Below, in pieces: positions 1 through 11,245 of a DNA stretch of 64,000 nucleotides (the first letter of the stretch is position 1; each line of letters opens with the position of its first letter). The notes under the pieces are model-generated. The model saw only the letters and a program-made list of their open reading frames with translations, was not told where the DNA came from and made no database searches. The position numbers and the translations under genes are program-made. Origin of the DNA: Monocercomonoides exilis (lineage: Eukaryota; Preaxostyla; Oxymonadida; Polymastigidae); NCBI GenBank assembly GCA_001643675.2, contig LSRY02000001.1:615501-679500 (forward strand), written 5' to 3'.

Positions 1-51
1 TCTTCAACGCCTTCTTCAATGAGCAACAAAAATGTTTTAAATTTCTACAGA

Positions 52-280
52 TGCAACTCCCGTGGAATTCAAAGTCAAACATTATCATCAATTTTCTATT
101 CATAATCGCAAAATGAAAATTCATTCTTGTACAGAATTTCATCTAGGCCTAACACAGCAACGAAATGATTCTATATTTAGCCAAGAAAAGTCTATCAGAT
201 GGCGTTCAATAAAAAAGGAGGCTGACTTTGCCATATTGGATGTTCTTCTTCAGATTTTCAATGTCATGCGCCTTCAGTAA
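52..280 (+). CDS. possible last exon of a gene entering from the left
   Basis: An open frame runs to a TAA at 278-280 and is preceded at 46-51 by a plausible 3' splice site (...CTACAG). The predicted tail of about 75 residues is charged and lacks the low-complexity runs seen elsewhere. I do not recognise it. It could instead be non-coding DNA next to the pseudogene that follows. The upstream part lies outside the window, so identity and frame cannot be confirmed. Confidence 0.22.
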
Positions 281-612
281 TCAATCAAAGATGAAATAAT
301 GAGAGAAAGCGATTGGAGGAAAATTCATTTTTGAAAGGAAAATTCAATGAAACAGCCGAATTTACAGCAGACATGTGTGATTAATCCATCAAAAGTGTTT
401 TTGAGTCAATTTCTTATTTTTTGTGTTTGTGCCTTCTCTTCAAATTTCTTCGACTTTGCCTTCATTTGCACATAATTTCACAATTTGTTTGCTCATTCAA
501 CAATACTCGCCAACGTTCTTCATCTTCTTCAGAAGACCCATCGCATTGTGTGTCCTCTTGTACGGAGTCTTTTATAGCCAACAATGCATTGCTCTGATGC
601 AAAGATGATCAT

Positions 613-2351
613 TCACATATTCATTGTCAGCTGTATGCCCGTTGATAAAGATTTATAAATCGAAATTCCAATTGCTTCTGTTCTGTCATGTCCAACAACC
701 GAGTTGTCTTTCTGAGTGATGTTTCCCATGAAAGTGAACAAGGGCTCTTTCACAGAAGCGACAAGGGATTCACACACAAAATACACATCTCTTCAGACAC
801 AGGTCTTGTTGGTTGAAAACACAATATTGGTGATGGAAAAGGTTGTGGATGACACTTGTGAACCTTCATTGAACTCGATCATGAGAGCGCCGCCTCTTCC
901 TCCAGAACTTGTATCCTCGCTCACAGAGCAGGTGGAGAAGGCTGTGTTGCTCACTGAAAACGAGTTGGCAGACGCTGGTGAGGCGAATGAGATGCATCCG
1001 CCATTGGTGGCAGTTTGTTGGCTCAACTGTTCTGAGTTGACGTTGGTGATGGTGCAGTTGGCGAGGGAGAGGGAGGGGGCAGGGGAGGTGGCAGAGGAGA
1101 GGACACAGCTGGCGGGGGAGGCTGTGAAGGTGATGTGGGTGATGTTGGAGGAGTTGAGGGTGAGGGGAGCTGTGAGGGAGGTGAGGTGGAAGATGCTTTG
1201 GCTGTTGAGGGGGAGACTGGTGATTGCTGTGTGGTTGAGGGCGAGGGAGCCAGCAGTGAGGAAGAAGAGGGGTGTGGTGATTGAATTGGAGGTTGTTCCG
1301 GTGATGGTGGTTGTGTTGAGGTTGAGGGAAGGGGAGTTATCGGAGAGGTGGAAGAGGATGGGGGTGATTTGGTTTGTGGAGTTGTGGGCGATGGCGAGGG
1401 CAGAGACTGTGAGGGAGCCCTGGGTCTGTTGGAAGAGGGCAGAAGTGGCAGATGGATCTGGTGAAGAAGATGCAGATGAAAATGAAGAAAATGATGATGT
1501 TGTTTGTGATGACTGTGAATGTGAGTTTGGTGGCTGGGGAATGCCACTGGAGGCGATAGTGGTGGCAGTTGTGCCGTTTCCGGTGATTATGGTGTCAACC
1601 GCGCTGAAGGTTAGTGTTTGAACGGGAACAAATGTTGAGGCGAGGAGGGTGAGAGAAGCGTCTTGGAGGAGGGAAATGAAGCCGTTGAGGGCATACTCGA
1701 TGGTGGCACATGGGATTTGTTGGGGTCTGCCACAGACATCAGAATTAGTTCCACCATTTGCAACGATTTTGTTCTGGGCAATGAGGGGGAGCCAGTCATT
1801 GAAAGTTTCATTATCAGCTGTATTGTTATTCCACACTCTTTTCGTTAAGGTTGTTGATCCACAATTCTCAAATGGAGATGGGTGATGCTGCTTCCGTTGA
1901 AAAATACATCATTCCCTCTTCCATTAGTTGCTGTGTTACCATCAAAGAAGCAGAAAGTTATGAATTTCATTTCATTTATCCAGGAATATGTGTCTCTGAA
2001 AAACATAGCAGCTCCTTCATAAGTGGAAGAAGAGTTCAATTAATAATTTATAAACTGGCAATTATTTACCAAAAATTGGCTCGGTTTGTTGATTGAAGAA
2101 TAATGAAATGTGAGAGAACCAGCTGAATCTCCACTGGAATGTGAAATGCACTTGCATTTGGAAAACAGGAATTGAAAATTTAACTGATTATTATTTAGTC
2201 CAAAATACCAACCAGTTCCACGCCAATTTGTTATCGAACAACTTTCCACTCTGTTTTCTGAGAATGTCCAAGCAGAGTTAGATTGAGGATATTTTATTTC
2301 TGCAGATCCTGCATTCAAAGAAGAGTAACTTATGAAAATGTACTTCGCCAC
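613..2351 (-). pseudogene. decayed beta-helix (Pmp-like) surface protein gene
   Basis: Read on the minus strand, this stretch encodes the repeat architecture of the large receptor at 42-51 kb: Ser/Thr/Asn-rich beta-strand repeats, a 'NDWLPL' segment, a CGRPQQIPCATIEYAL motif (the family's CG-x5-PC-x-T signature) and a terminal 'RDVYFVCESL' unit like 'DLFVSSPSL' in the receptor. It is broken three times. There is an in-frame TAA at 2040-2042, a one-base frameshift near 1840-1850 and an in-frame TGA at 793-795, with family-like sequence continuing in the same frame to a TGA at 613-615. The 5' end has no ATG and no signal peptide, so the N-terminus is lost or lies in an unseen exon. The central part (about 930-1500) is C-rich on the sense strand, unlike the AT-rich intact receptor. 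A partial inverted copy lies at 30.2-30.8 kb. Confidence 0.72.
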
Positions 2352-2517
2352 TTAAGTTTGCTTCAAATATTAACTCCTTCTTTACGAAGCGCTGTTTTTT
2401 TAAAAAATGTTATATGATTATTTTAATAGAAAATGCATTCATAAATTTTTACATCATATATTCTCCGAAGAAATGTTTATCACTTCATATCTTCCCATAA
2501 TAAATTTTTGTTTTTTA

Positions 2518-3458
2518 ATGGAAAAAGAAATGATTGTTTGCGATGTTATTCTGTGATTAATCTATTTGCCTTTTGTTTAGGAAGAATCCCTTTCAGATTA
2601 TGAAATCGAAGAAAAAAAAACTGATGGAATACCTGCTTTTTTTCTGGATGCAGAAGAATTTTTGTGCGGAAAAGCAGATAAAACAATATCTACAGTGGAT
2701 TTTGATGCGAAAGGATCGCGCTTGATGCTTGGTTCTCTAGATGGAATGGTTTTATATTCGTAATTTCTTTCTCTTTTAATATTAAACTGTTAATTTTTCA
2801 GGTTTGCTATTGCGATTTTAACGGAATGAATTCAGCTGGAAACGCATATAGGGAGATTACTCCAACATACGGACATGCAATTAATGATCTTCACGTTTCG
2901 AAAAATGGAGGCTATGTTTTAATTGCTGCTGAACAAGAAAAAGCAATAATTTTGGACGGCGAAGGGGGCCTCGTAAAAGAGACCGAAGTTGGAGATCGCT
3001 ATATAAAGGACATTTCAACTACGAAGGGGCACATTGCGCCTGTTAATCGATGCCGTTGGAATCCGAGAGATGGAGTGGAATTTTTAACTTGTAGCAAAGA
3101 TGGTACTGTTAGAACCTGGGACGGAACAACCTTTCAACAGAAGTGCGTTGTAAAGGCGGGGCTGCGTGATGCGACGCACAAATCACGCGCTGCAGTAACG
3201 AGCTGCGCATATTCTGACGATGGGTCTCTGATTGTTGCTGGGCTTTCTGATGGAAGTGTTCAGGTGTGGAATGCAACGCGGGCAATGATCAATCCGAGCA
3301 GAGAGATTTTGAATGCGCACGAATACTCGAGCGACGGTCTGGATGACAAATCGGTGACGACTGTGGAGTTTATTGATATGTATTCGTTTGCCTCAAGAGG
3401 ACGCGATGGAGCATTGAAAGTGTGGGATTTGAGAATGTTGAAAAAGAAATCAAAAAGC

Positions 3459-3489
<31 letters not shown>

Positions 3490-4523
3490 CTTCTTCTTCC
3501 ACTCCATCGGGTATATCTTCTGCCGCTTCGTCTGCGTCCTCTTTTGAGCCACGATCTGCTCACATTGTTCCAAACCCAGGTGGTTTGGGAGGATTGTGCG
3601 TGGCGGAGGGGATAGGAATAATCGTGGCAGAGGGTAACTTGGAACAGAAAACGGGAAGGCTATGCATTTTTACAAATGACTGCTCAAAAATGCTAACTTC
3701 AATTGGTTTGAAATTTTTGTAAAGTCGAATTTCATCTAAATTATCAATATTTTATTGCAATTAAAAAATTTTTTCATGTATTTTTCAACTCATATTTGTC
3801 TATTTTGATTTATTGAATATTATTATTAAATTTATTTTAATTTTATTTCAACAATTTTTCCCCCCACACCTCCAGATTGCTCCGATGGGTACCCCACACA
3901 AGTAGTATACAACCGGACAATCAACCAGATTGCGTACGGGTACAGCGATTGTCGTGCTCATGTCGTGTACAACCGCAGCGCATCGAGATTTGGTGCCCTG
4001 AGATGTGTTGACAAGGCGTACCATGCCAAAGCAGCCGACCCGTCATTCAGCGTGGAGGCAGTGAATCCGCTGTCCAGGAAGTCGATGAAGGACCAATTTA
4101 GAGAGCTTAAGAGGAGGAGGGAAAAACCTGCAACTCGACGGATTCCGGAGCAGCTGAAAGAAGGCGATGGAAGCGGAGGGAAGCTTGGGGCAAGGACGTT
4201 GAAGGAATCGATGCTGCTGAAGATGATTGCGACGAACGAGGACGATCTCTTTGCGGATCCGAGAGAACAGCTGTTGAAACAGGCGAAGATTGCTGAAAGT
4301 TTGTTTGACAAATATGATTGCATTGAAATTTTTTTATAATTTTCATTTTTTTTTTCATTTTTTTCGCTTTGTTAAAAATTTATTTTCATGTTTATCAAAA
4401 CTTATTCTTCAATTTGTCAATTGTTTTGTTGTTGAAATAGCTCACAAGCTGATAAACACCTTGAAAGAGACGGAGAAGCGATTGAGGACAAACGACGGGC
4501 CTGAAGACGCGAAAGAAGAATGA
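2518..4523 (+). CDS. WDR70: WD40-repeat protein, WDR70-like
   Basis: Five exons are proposed: 2518-2535 (small and uncertain), 2581-2748, 2802-3705, 3876-4298 and 4441-4523, with all junctions in phase, giving 531 residues. WD repeats are visible as VKDISTTKGHIAPVNRCRWN, a 'TVRTWDG' strand, 'GSVQVWNATRAMINP' and 'GALKVWDLRML'. The order and spacing, the 'TKGHxA..NxxxW.P' block and the C-terminal basic tail with 'DPREQLLKQAKIAE' match the WDR70/gastrulation-defective family. WDR70 is a nuclear propeller protein linked in other eukaryotes to DDB1-CUL4 ubiquitin ligase and histone H2B ubiquitination; that role is family knowledge only. A poly-serine insertion coded by a TTC/TCT microsatellite (about 3462-3500) lies between propeller blades. 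Donors are GTTTGC, GTTTTA, GTTTGA and GTTTGT. The first exon could differ, because the N-terminus is poorly conserved. Confidence 0.85.
3462..3500 (+). repeat. (TTC)n microsatellite coding poly-Ser
   Basis: A run of about 13 TTC/TCT triplets sits inside the WDR70-like exon and is translated as a serine tract between WD blades. Similar Ser tracts occur in most long proteins of this window. Confidence 0.85.
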
Positions 4524-4980
4524 GCTAATTTTTTTGGCATCCTTTGGAATGTGCCATTCACTTCGAAAGAAACTACCACTTCACACAAACTATCTCATTT
4601 CAAACATTTTTGATGGAATTATTTGTTTTGGCGTTACCATCTGTGATTTTTTTTTCAGTGTTAACCTTGAAAATGTGACAAATCCAATTGCAAACGAGTC
4701 TTTTCTCATGATAATGATTGTAAAAATGACATCTTCATGCTGAACAGAATTGTTCAACACATTCATAAATCAAAAGATTATTGAAAATTCCTTAAAACGT
4801 GAAATGGCTTGTGAATGACAAAAGAATATCGTTTGTGCAACATAAAAGATAACAATTTTATGGATATTTAAAAATAAGTAAATAAAAAAGCAATCCAAAG
4901 AACACAATATCCAACATAACTTCGCTTAAAAAAAATTGAGACAACAAAAAAGAAAAGAAAAGATAAAATAAGATAAGAAA

Positions 4981-7516
4981 TTATCTGACTTTCACTTTCT
5001 GCGTTCCTGGTCTGACCAACTCCTTTGGCTTCACTTTTGGTACTTCCTGTGAGCCCGAAGACGAAGAAGCAGATGGGGTTCCATTTTTGCTTCTCCGCTT
5101 CTCTCTCTCCTCTTGCAGCAGGCGCGCTTTGGTTAGCGTCTCTTCTTTCAGCTTCGCATACAGCGCTCTCCACTCCTCCTCCGTCAGTGAATCATCTATT
5201 TCTTCATTCTCTTCTTTTCCTCCTTCCTTTTTCTTGTTTTGCTGTGTTTTTCTTCTGTTTCTGAGCTCGGCTCTTCTTTTGTCCTTCTCCATTCTCTCTC
5301 TTTCGTGTCTTTCGACTTCTCCTCCCTTCGGGTCCCGCATCCAGTGAAACAGAGAGCGGTTCGGGAAATACAGCGGCCAGATGCCGCTCACTGCACAGCG
5401 CGACATTTCATCCGATTTTGATTTCTGAACACTTTTCTGTGGATGCGCATAGCAAGGGCGCTTATAGAGTGGGTAGATAACTTCCCACCAGTTGGCTAAT
5501 ATGCCTCGGTTGTATCTGTTTTTCAGAGGAACTTTCATGTCATCGGCAAGGTCTTCTTTGTAGCGCGGGGGGACATCACGGATAAATCCTTTTCCATCCA
5601 CGATTTTAGAGGCATCGGAGCGATTTTTCTTTAATTTGTCCCACTGGAAATATTATTGAATGGGAAAGAAAAGAAAAGAAAAGATTCAAAGAAAGAGAGA
5701 TTGAGAGAGATTGAGAGAGAGAGAGAGGAAGATAAAAAGAAAGAATAAATTTATTAATAAACACATATATCATTTTCACGAAAAGCACACTTTGAAAGTC
5801 TCAATGGTAGTTGTATTGACGGAGGCCAAGTAAACGTGATATGCGAAGAATGAGAAGAGAACAGCAAACAAACAGAGAGAAAACAGAAGAGTGACAATTG
5901 TCCATATGCGGAATCTGAGTAAAGCCTATTCAATGTTACACAGAAAATACGAGAAAGAGAGAGAAAGAGAGAGAAAGAGAGAGAGAAAGAGAGAGAAAGA
6001 GAGAGAGAAAGAGAGAGAAAGAGAATATTTCAAAAAATAAAATAAGAATAAGAATAAGAATAAAAGAACTAACTTGTATGGCAATCTGCATTCCGATTTT
6101 GATGATACGTCCATCTGGAAGTTTTATTGACTTTCCATAAACTCCTCCAACAGTCACGAATTTGTACAGAACTTCAATGCACATGAAAGCTAAATAAAAT
6201 GTTCAACAGAATTATAGAGCAAAAAAAAAAACATGTGAAAAAAAATATGAAAATACAAAAAATTGAAAAAAATGCATGAGGTTTATATGACAAATATCAA
6301 CATTGATAATATTTATTTTATATTGAGAAGATTCATAAAAAAAATAGCGAAAAATAAACAAAATCATTTTAAATTCATTATAACAAAAACATATTTCAAC
6401 AAAAACGATTGTAGTGAAAATGCATACTGATGTAGAAGCACGTTGCAGAATTCATAAAGAGAAATAGCAGAAAATAGCGATAGTTTCCAGCTCCAACACT
6501 AATTTTGAAGGCAAAGAAAATGTTGCCATTAAGGTTATTAAATAAAATACATAAATAATTAGAAATACATCATTTGAATGAGGAATATTTAATTTGATAA
6601 AATATAATCAATACGTCGATAATGCAAACCAATTATTTATCCTATTCATCGTTTTTGAAGAATTTTAAACACGAAATTTCGCAAACCATGAAAGACATTT
6701 AGCAGTAAAAAAGCAGCAAATTGAAAAGGGTATGTCTGAAAAAAAGAAATGTTCTATATAAATCAAACCATGGACAATGATGATCATTCTTTGCAACGCA
6801 TTTATGACACATGGAACAATGTCTTGTTCGAGGAGGCCTGAACAAAGTTTGTGTTTAGAAAATCAAATGTTGAGAAATGAACTGATATGAAAAATTCACA
6901 CCGAATTGTTTTGCAAATTTCACAATAATGAATCTCCGAATCCAAAACTCCATCATATCCATAAGCCCGTTCAAAAATCGGAAAGTTTTCTTTTGTCACA
7001 TATCCCACGGAAGCACAAGACGCAATAAAGAAAGAAATAACAGATAGGATGATTAATCCAGGGATTGCAAGACTTAAAATAGAATCAATAATAATATTTT
7101 GCTTAAAAAATATTTTGCTTCTTATAAAAATGTCAAACTTGTGCATAATGCTTAAATACTTTCCATCTAAAAATGGAGCAAGTCCAAATACATAACCAAA
7201 AAACATTCCTCCTGCCAAAAGAAGATAAAATATCTAATTTTTTAAATAAGTTTTGATATTTAAACATAAATTTGAAAAATCTAACTTGCATAAATGGATT
7301 TTTCTCTTCAGAGCAATAATGAGAGAGTCTTTCACAGGCATTTCTTTCATTCTCATTTTTTTGATTTTCTCCATTTATTTGTTTTGATGGATGGAGCATC
7401 AAGTATAACTTGTTTATGAATGTTCCTCTAAACGCCGGGAGACCTCCAAAAACAAGAATAAAAACAACAATCATAACGCTGACGACCACCGCCACAAGGA
7501 AAACTCCTGTTTGCAT
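4981..7516 (-). CDS. DHHC-type protein S-palmitoyltransferase
   Basis: Eight exons on the minus strand: 7286-7516, 6902-7233, 6769-6837, 6630-6641, 6428-6498, 6074-6189, 5791-5925 and 4981-5643 (542 residues). The cysteine-rich domain is complete: CxxC, PPRTRHC, CxxC, then DHHCPWINNCVG. The nucleophile is the Cys of DHHC, which is acylated and passes palmitate to substrate cysteines. Hydrophobic segments flank it: two near the N-terminus, one before the CRD, and two after it. TTIE, the TTxE motif of the family, follows the last membrane segment. The tail of about 200 residues is cytosolic, charged and Lys/Glu-rich. The start at 7516 is the first ATG; the frame stays open upstream only from a TTG. 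One exon is only 12 nt long. Two introns carry long GA tracts on the plus strand. Substrates and membrane location cannot be read from the sequence. Confidence 0.93.
5664..5730. repeat. GA/GAAAA-rich simple repeat in a DHHC intron
   Basis: A purine-rich plus strand, hence pyrimidine-rich in the transcript of the minus-strand DHHC gene. It sits just upstream of the 3' splice site at 5644. Confidence 0.85.
5951..6023. repeat. GAGAAA/GA simple repeat in a DHHC intron
   Basis: About 70 bp of GAGAAAGA-type repeat inside the intron 5926-6073. In the transcript it is a long CU tract next to the acceptor, so it may act as an enlarged polypyrimidine tract. Confidence 0.88.
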
Positions 7517-7601
7517 TTTTGGTTTTCCTTTTCTTTTATGTATGGGAATGATCAAAAGAAAAATCCATTCAGTTTTTTAAAGAGTCGTTGAAAAGGTAAT
7601 C
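7517..7601. promoter_or_regulatory. shared upstream region of two divergent genes
   Basis: Only 85 bp separate the ATG of the minus-strand palmitoyltransferase from the ATG of the plus-strand MYND gene. Any core promoters and 5' leaders must be packed here or overlap the coding regions. I see AT-rich sequence but no TATA box or initiator I would assert. Confidence 0.4.
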
Positions 7602-8907
7602 ATGCAAGCTAAAAACAAATCAAAAGCGAATTCAAAATCAGGAGTTGAATCTGAACTTTCAAAGGCGCAGCAATCTTTAAAGAAGCTTCTGAAGCAATAT
7701 CAAGACGATTCTTTGAAAAAGGGAAAGAAATATTTTTCTGAACTTAACACGATGCTTGATGAAATGAATTTTGTTGAGATGTTTATGACAATAACAACTG
7801 ACGACTTTGCAATTTTTCAAAAAATAATGAATAATGAATTACCTTCAAACGAAACTTCCGTACTTCAAATCATACGGACTTTATTGAAACGTGGAATTGG
7901 AAAATGCCGAAATACTTCTGAAAATGCGTTTGCGTATCATCTGGAATTTACAAAAATAATAAACGACTTATATGAAATTTTGACTCAATTACGATGCTCC
8001 GTTCTTATTATTCACATGAGTGCTGAAATTGTGGCATTTTATCTTCATGGAAAGTACTTTAATAAGGACATTTTTATACTGGCTTTTAATCCTATTTTTG
8101 ATGCACTTAAAGGACCAAGAGTGTATCGTTCTTATGCAAGATCGACGTGGGAGGATGGATATCTGCTTGTTGGATTAAAATCACTGTGCGACACATTCGT
8201 TGCAAAATGCCTTTTAATTCAGCAATACAATTTGCACAAAATCATTTTGAAATTGCTTCAGCACTCTTCTGTTTATGTTCGTGGGTTAGCCTGCGAAGTG
8301 CTTGGAGAGCTTCTTCGTCACATGGAAAACGCGATTGACGAGACAGTTATGGATAGCCACGTGTTTGCGCTTATGCAACCCCTTTTGGAAGGCACACTCA
8401 GTCTCATCCCCAAAACGGCTCCCCAGATGCGGTATGTGATGAGGAGTGCAGGGGAAGCAGGGGCGCATCTGCTGCATGAGATTGTGGAGGCTGTGGATGT
8501 CTGTTTGTGTGGAAGTAGAAGAGCTGCAGTGTTTTTTGCGCGGGCAGCAGCAACGGGCGAGGCAGAAGTTGAGCTGTTGGCGAGGAGAGAGGAGGAAGTG
8601 AAGGAGGCGGAAAGGGCAAAGGCGAAGAAGGATGAGAAGGAGAAAGAGGAGAGAATAAAAAACGTGATGAAAAGAGCTGTTGTTGAAGGGAATGAAGTCT
8701 TTCACTGTGCAAAATGCGGAAAGGAAGCAGAATTTCGGTATGAGTTGATGAGAAAGAGGCCAACAAATAATTCGAATTTTTTTTTAGAAATAGGATTATT
8801 TTATTATTCTGTCTGACTAAATTATTCCTTTTGATTCTTTTCTAATTTTAAATGAAAAAAAAATTCATTCTTTTCTTTTCTTTTTGTCCTTTGCATTATG
8901 ATGTACT

Positions 8908-8961
<54 letters not shown>

Positions 8962-10880
8962 TTCCCTCCATCGTTCTCCCCTTCAGATGCAGCCGCTGCA
9001 AGCGCACTGCATATTGCTCAGCGAAATGCCAAAAACAAGACTACCCCAAACACCAAAACGAATGTTTTCTCCCCATTTCATCGAACCCTCTTCTTGCTGC
9101 TTTTCCTTCTTTGGGCAAAGGACAGCCTTCAGTTGCAGTTGTGCCAAACACCTCGCTCTTCCACCGCTTCATTCCATCTTCTTGCAGAAAGCAGACATTT
9201 AAGATCGTTCCTGTGCAGCCACTGGCTTCAAACTCTTCGAATTCGAATTCGAATTCGACTTCTGCTTCTTCTTCTGCTTCTCTTTCAGCTATTTCTTCTT
9301 CTCTTTCTTCTTCTTCCATTTCATCTTCCTCCTCCTCATCATCATCAACATCATCATCATCAACAGCAACCCATCCTTCCTCCTTCGTGTTTTCCCCTCA
9401 CAAAACTCGTCTTCCTTCTCTCATCACATTCAATTGCTCTCAATCTTCTTCTTCTTCCACTCACACACTCCAGTCTCTTCTTCAACGCTGTGCTCCTCCT
9501 TTGACATTCAAACCGCCTCTTCTCAGAGATTCTCCTGTTTATTCTTCAATTTATTCGTCATCATCATCATCATCATCATCTTCTTCTTCTTCTTCTTCTT
9601 CATTTTCTTCTTCCCTTCTCAAACTTTCTTCTTCTTCTCCCAAACAACCCAACTCCTTCCTTCCTTTGCCTACAGCTTCTGACTGCCGCTTCTGCCGTCT
9701 TCTTCTTCTTTCTCTCCTCTCCATCGTCTCCAACAGCCTCTTCCACCAAAACGATGTGGAAGAAACGATTGTGGAGGCAGCGTTGAAACTTTTGTGCCAT
9801 CTTCTTGAAAGAACAACGAGGGAAATGACTTTGCTGTTGTTTTTGAGTTTGGATGAGTATGTGATAGAGAAGGAGAAGAAGGAGAAGAAGGAGATTGAGA
9901 GGAGGAGGAAGGAGGAGAGGGAGAGGGAGAAAAAGAAGGGGAAGAAGGAGAAAGAAGAAGAGAAGGAGAAAGAGAAGGAGGAAGATGAGGAGGAGGAAGA
10001 AAGTGGAAAAGATGTGACGAGAAGGAAAAAGGCAGCTAATCAAAAAGTTAACAAGACAAATAAAGAAGAAGAAAATGATAATGATGCAATTGAAGAAGAA
10101 AATGAAAAAGAAGAACTAGAAGAAAAAGAAAACAACGAAGAAGAAAAAGGCAAAGAAGATGAAGAAGACGAAGAAGAAGAATCTGAGAAAGACAGCAGCA
10201 TGAACAGGCTGTTGCGTGTAGTGAGTGGAGTCATCTGCTTCTCTCAGCATCTCTACCACCGCAGCATCGCCAGCCATATCCTCTTTATTGTTCTGGGAAG
10301 GCTGAAAGAAGGCGCAAAAGCAAAAAATAAAGTACCTTTTGTATTAGCTCTGTGTAATGAGCGATTTTCTGGTTGTTTTGGGAATGAAGAGGAGATGAAG
10401 AGGACGTATTGTGAGTGCTATACGAGGGCAGTGGCGCAGCTGGAGGTGTTTGGAGTGGAGAGAAAAATGATTGGAGAGTCGATGAAAGAGATGAGCGAAA
10501 TGAATGAGATGAATGAGATGAAGGTGAGGGCAATGGATGTGGTGTGTGTGGTGGAGGAGTGGAGGAAGAACAGAGAGAAAGTAGAAAAGGCGATGATGGA
10601 TACGAAAGAAGGAAAATCGAAGATGAAGGCAAAGACTAAAGTTGAGAAGGAGATTGAGAATAGAGAAAGGAGGGTTGGGCTGGAAATGGAAGATTCAGTT
10701 GATGCGTTCCATAATATTTCTGATGGGGCGAAAATAATTAGGGAACTGAACCGGGCTTCGTTGGAAAATGAATATGAAATTTCAGGAGGCATTAATGGGA
10801 AGAATAAAGAGACGAAATGGGGAATTGTCTTTGATTTAGAGCATTATGTGGGGTATCGTGATGAGCCTGATTTGATCTAA
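7602..10880 (+). CDS. MYND zinc-finger protein with helical N-terminus and low-complexity tail
   Basis: Two exons, 7602-8737 and 8987-10880, join in phase 2 inside an arginine codon to give 1009 residues. Residues 1-330 look all-helical (possible ARM/HEAT-like folding; inference). A MYND finger spans residues 369-405 in the pattern C-x2-C-x7-C-x2-C-x5-C-x3-C-x7-H-x3-C. MYND fingers bind proline-rich peptides in partner proteins. The intron splits the finger between its second and third cysteines. Downstream lie a serine-rich region (about residues 460-640), a Lys/Glu-rich tract (about 690-810) and a conserved-looking helical end. I cannot assign an orthologue, and the SET domain found in SMYD enzymes is absent, so a scaffold role is more likely than methylation. 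It is distinct from the ZMYND10 gene at 60-63 kb. Confidence 0.82.
8912..8960 (+). repeat. (CT)n microsatellite in an intron
   Basis: About 24 CT units in the only intron of the MYND gene, on the sense strand, ending 26 bases before the 3' splice site at 8986. Confidence 0.92.
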
Positions 10881-11245
10881 TTTTTTTTGTTTTTGTTATT
10901 GTTGAATAATTTGCGTGTTGTATTTTTCTTAGACACCGTTTATTATTTTCCTTTATTTATAATTTCCGATCATTTTTGTTGAAGAACTGTTGAATATAAC
11001 TTTTTTAATTATAAATAGATGAGCTCGTTTAATTTTTTGAAACAAAATAAATAAGATAAACTTTCATAAATTCGAAAAAGAATGATAAATTTTAATAAGT
11101 GTTTTTATTATCATTTTTGAAACTTCAAAATCATTTGTTTTTGAAAAATCAGATTTATATTTACAGAACGAGAAAAAATTATTATTGATGAATGATCGTA
11201 ATATTTATTCGTTTTCTTCTTTTTCATATTACCTCTGGAACCCAG
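10881..11245. other. AT-rich intergenic DNA
   Basis: Between the MYND gene stop and the first credible exon of the next gene. No open frame of note. A small first exon of the downstream gene may be hidden here; an ATG near 11082 followed by a phase-2 GTGTTT donor is one possibility. Confidence 0.4.

Noticed and set aside
716-1621. 301-residue plus-strand frame rich in Val, Arg and Glu
   Set aside because: It is exactly antisense to the beta-helix pseudogene, whose repeated Ser/Thr codons produce such frames on the other strand.
2040-2042. In-frame TAA as a sense (Gln) codon, as in some oxymonads
   Set aside because: TAA ends several intact genes here (DHHC, MYND, DHX35). The same locus also has a frameshift and an in-frame TGA, so decay explains it better than codon reassignment.
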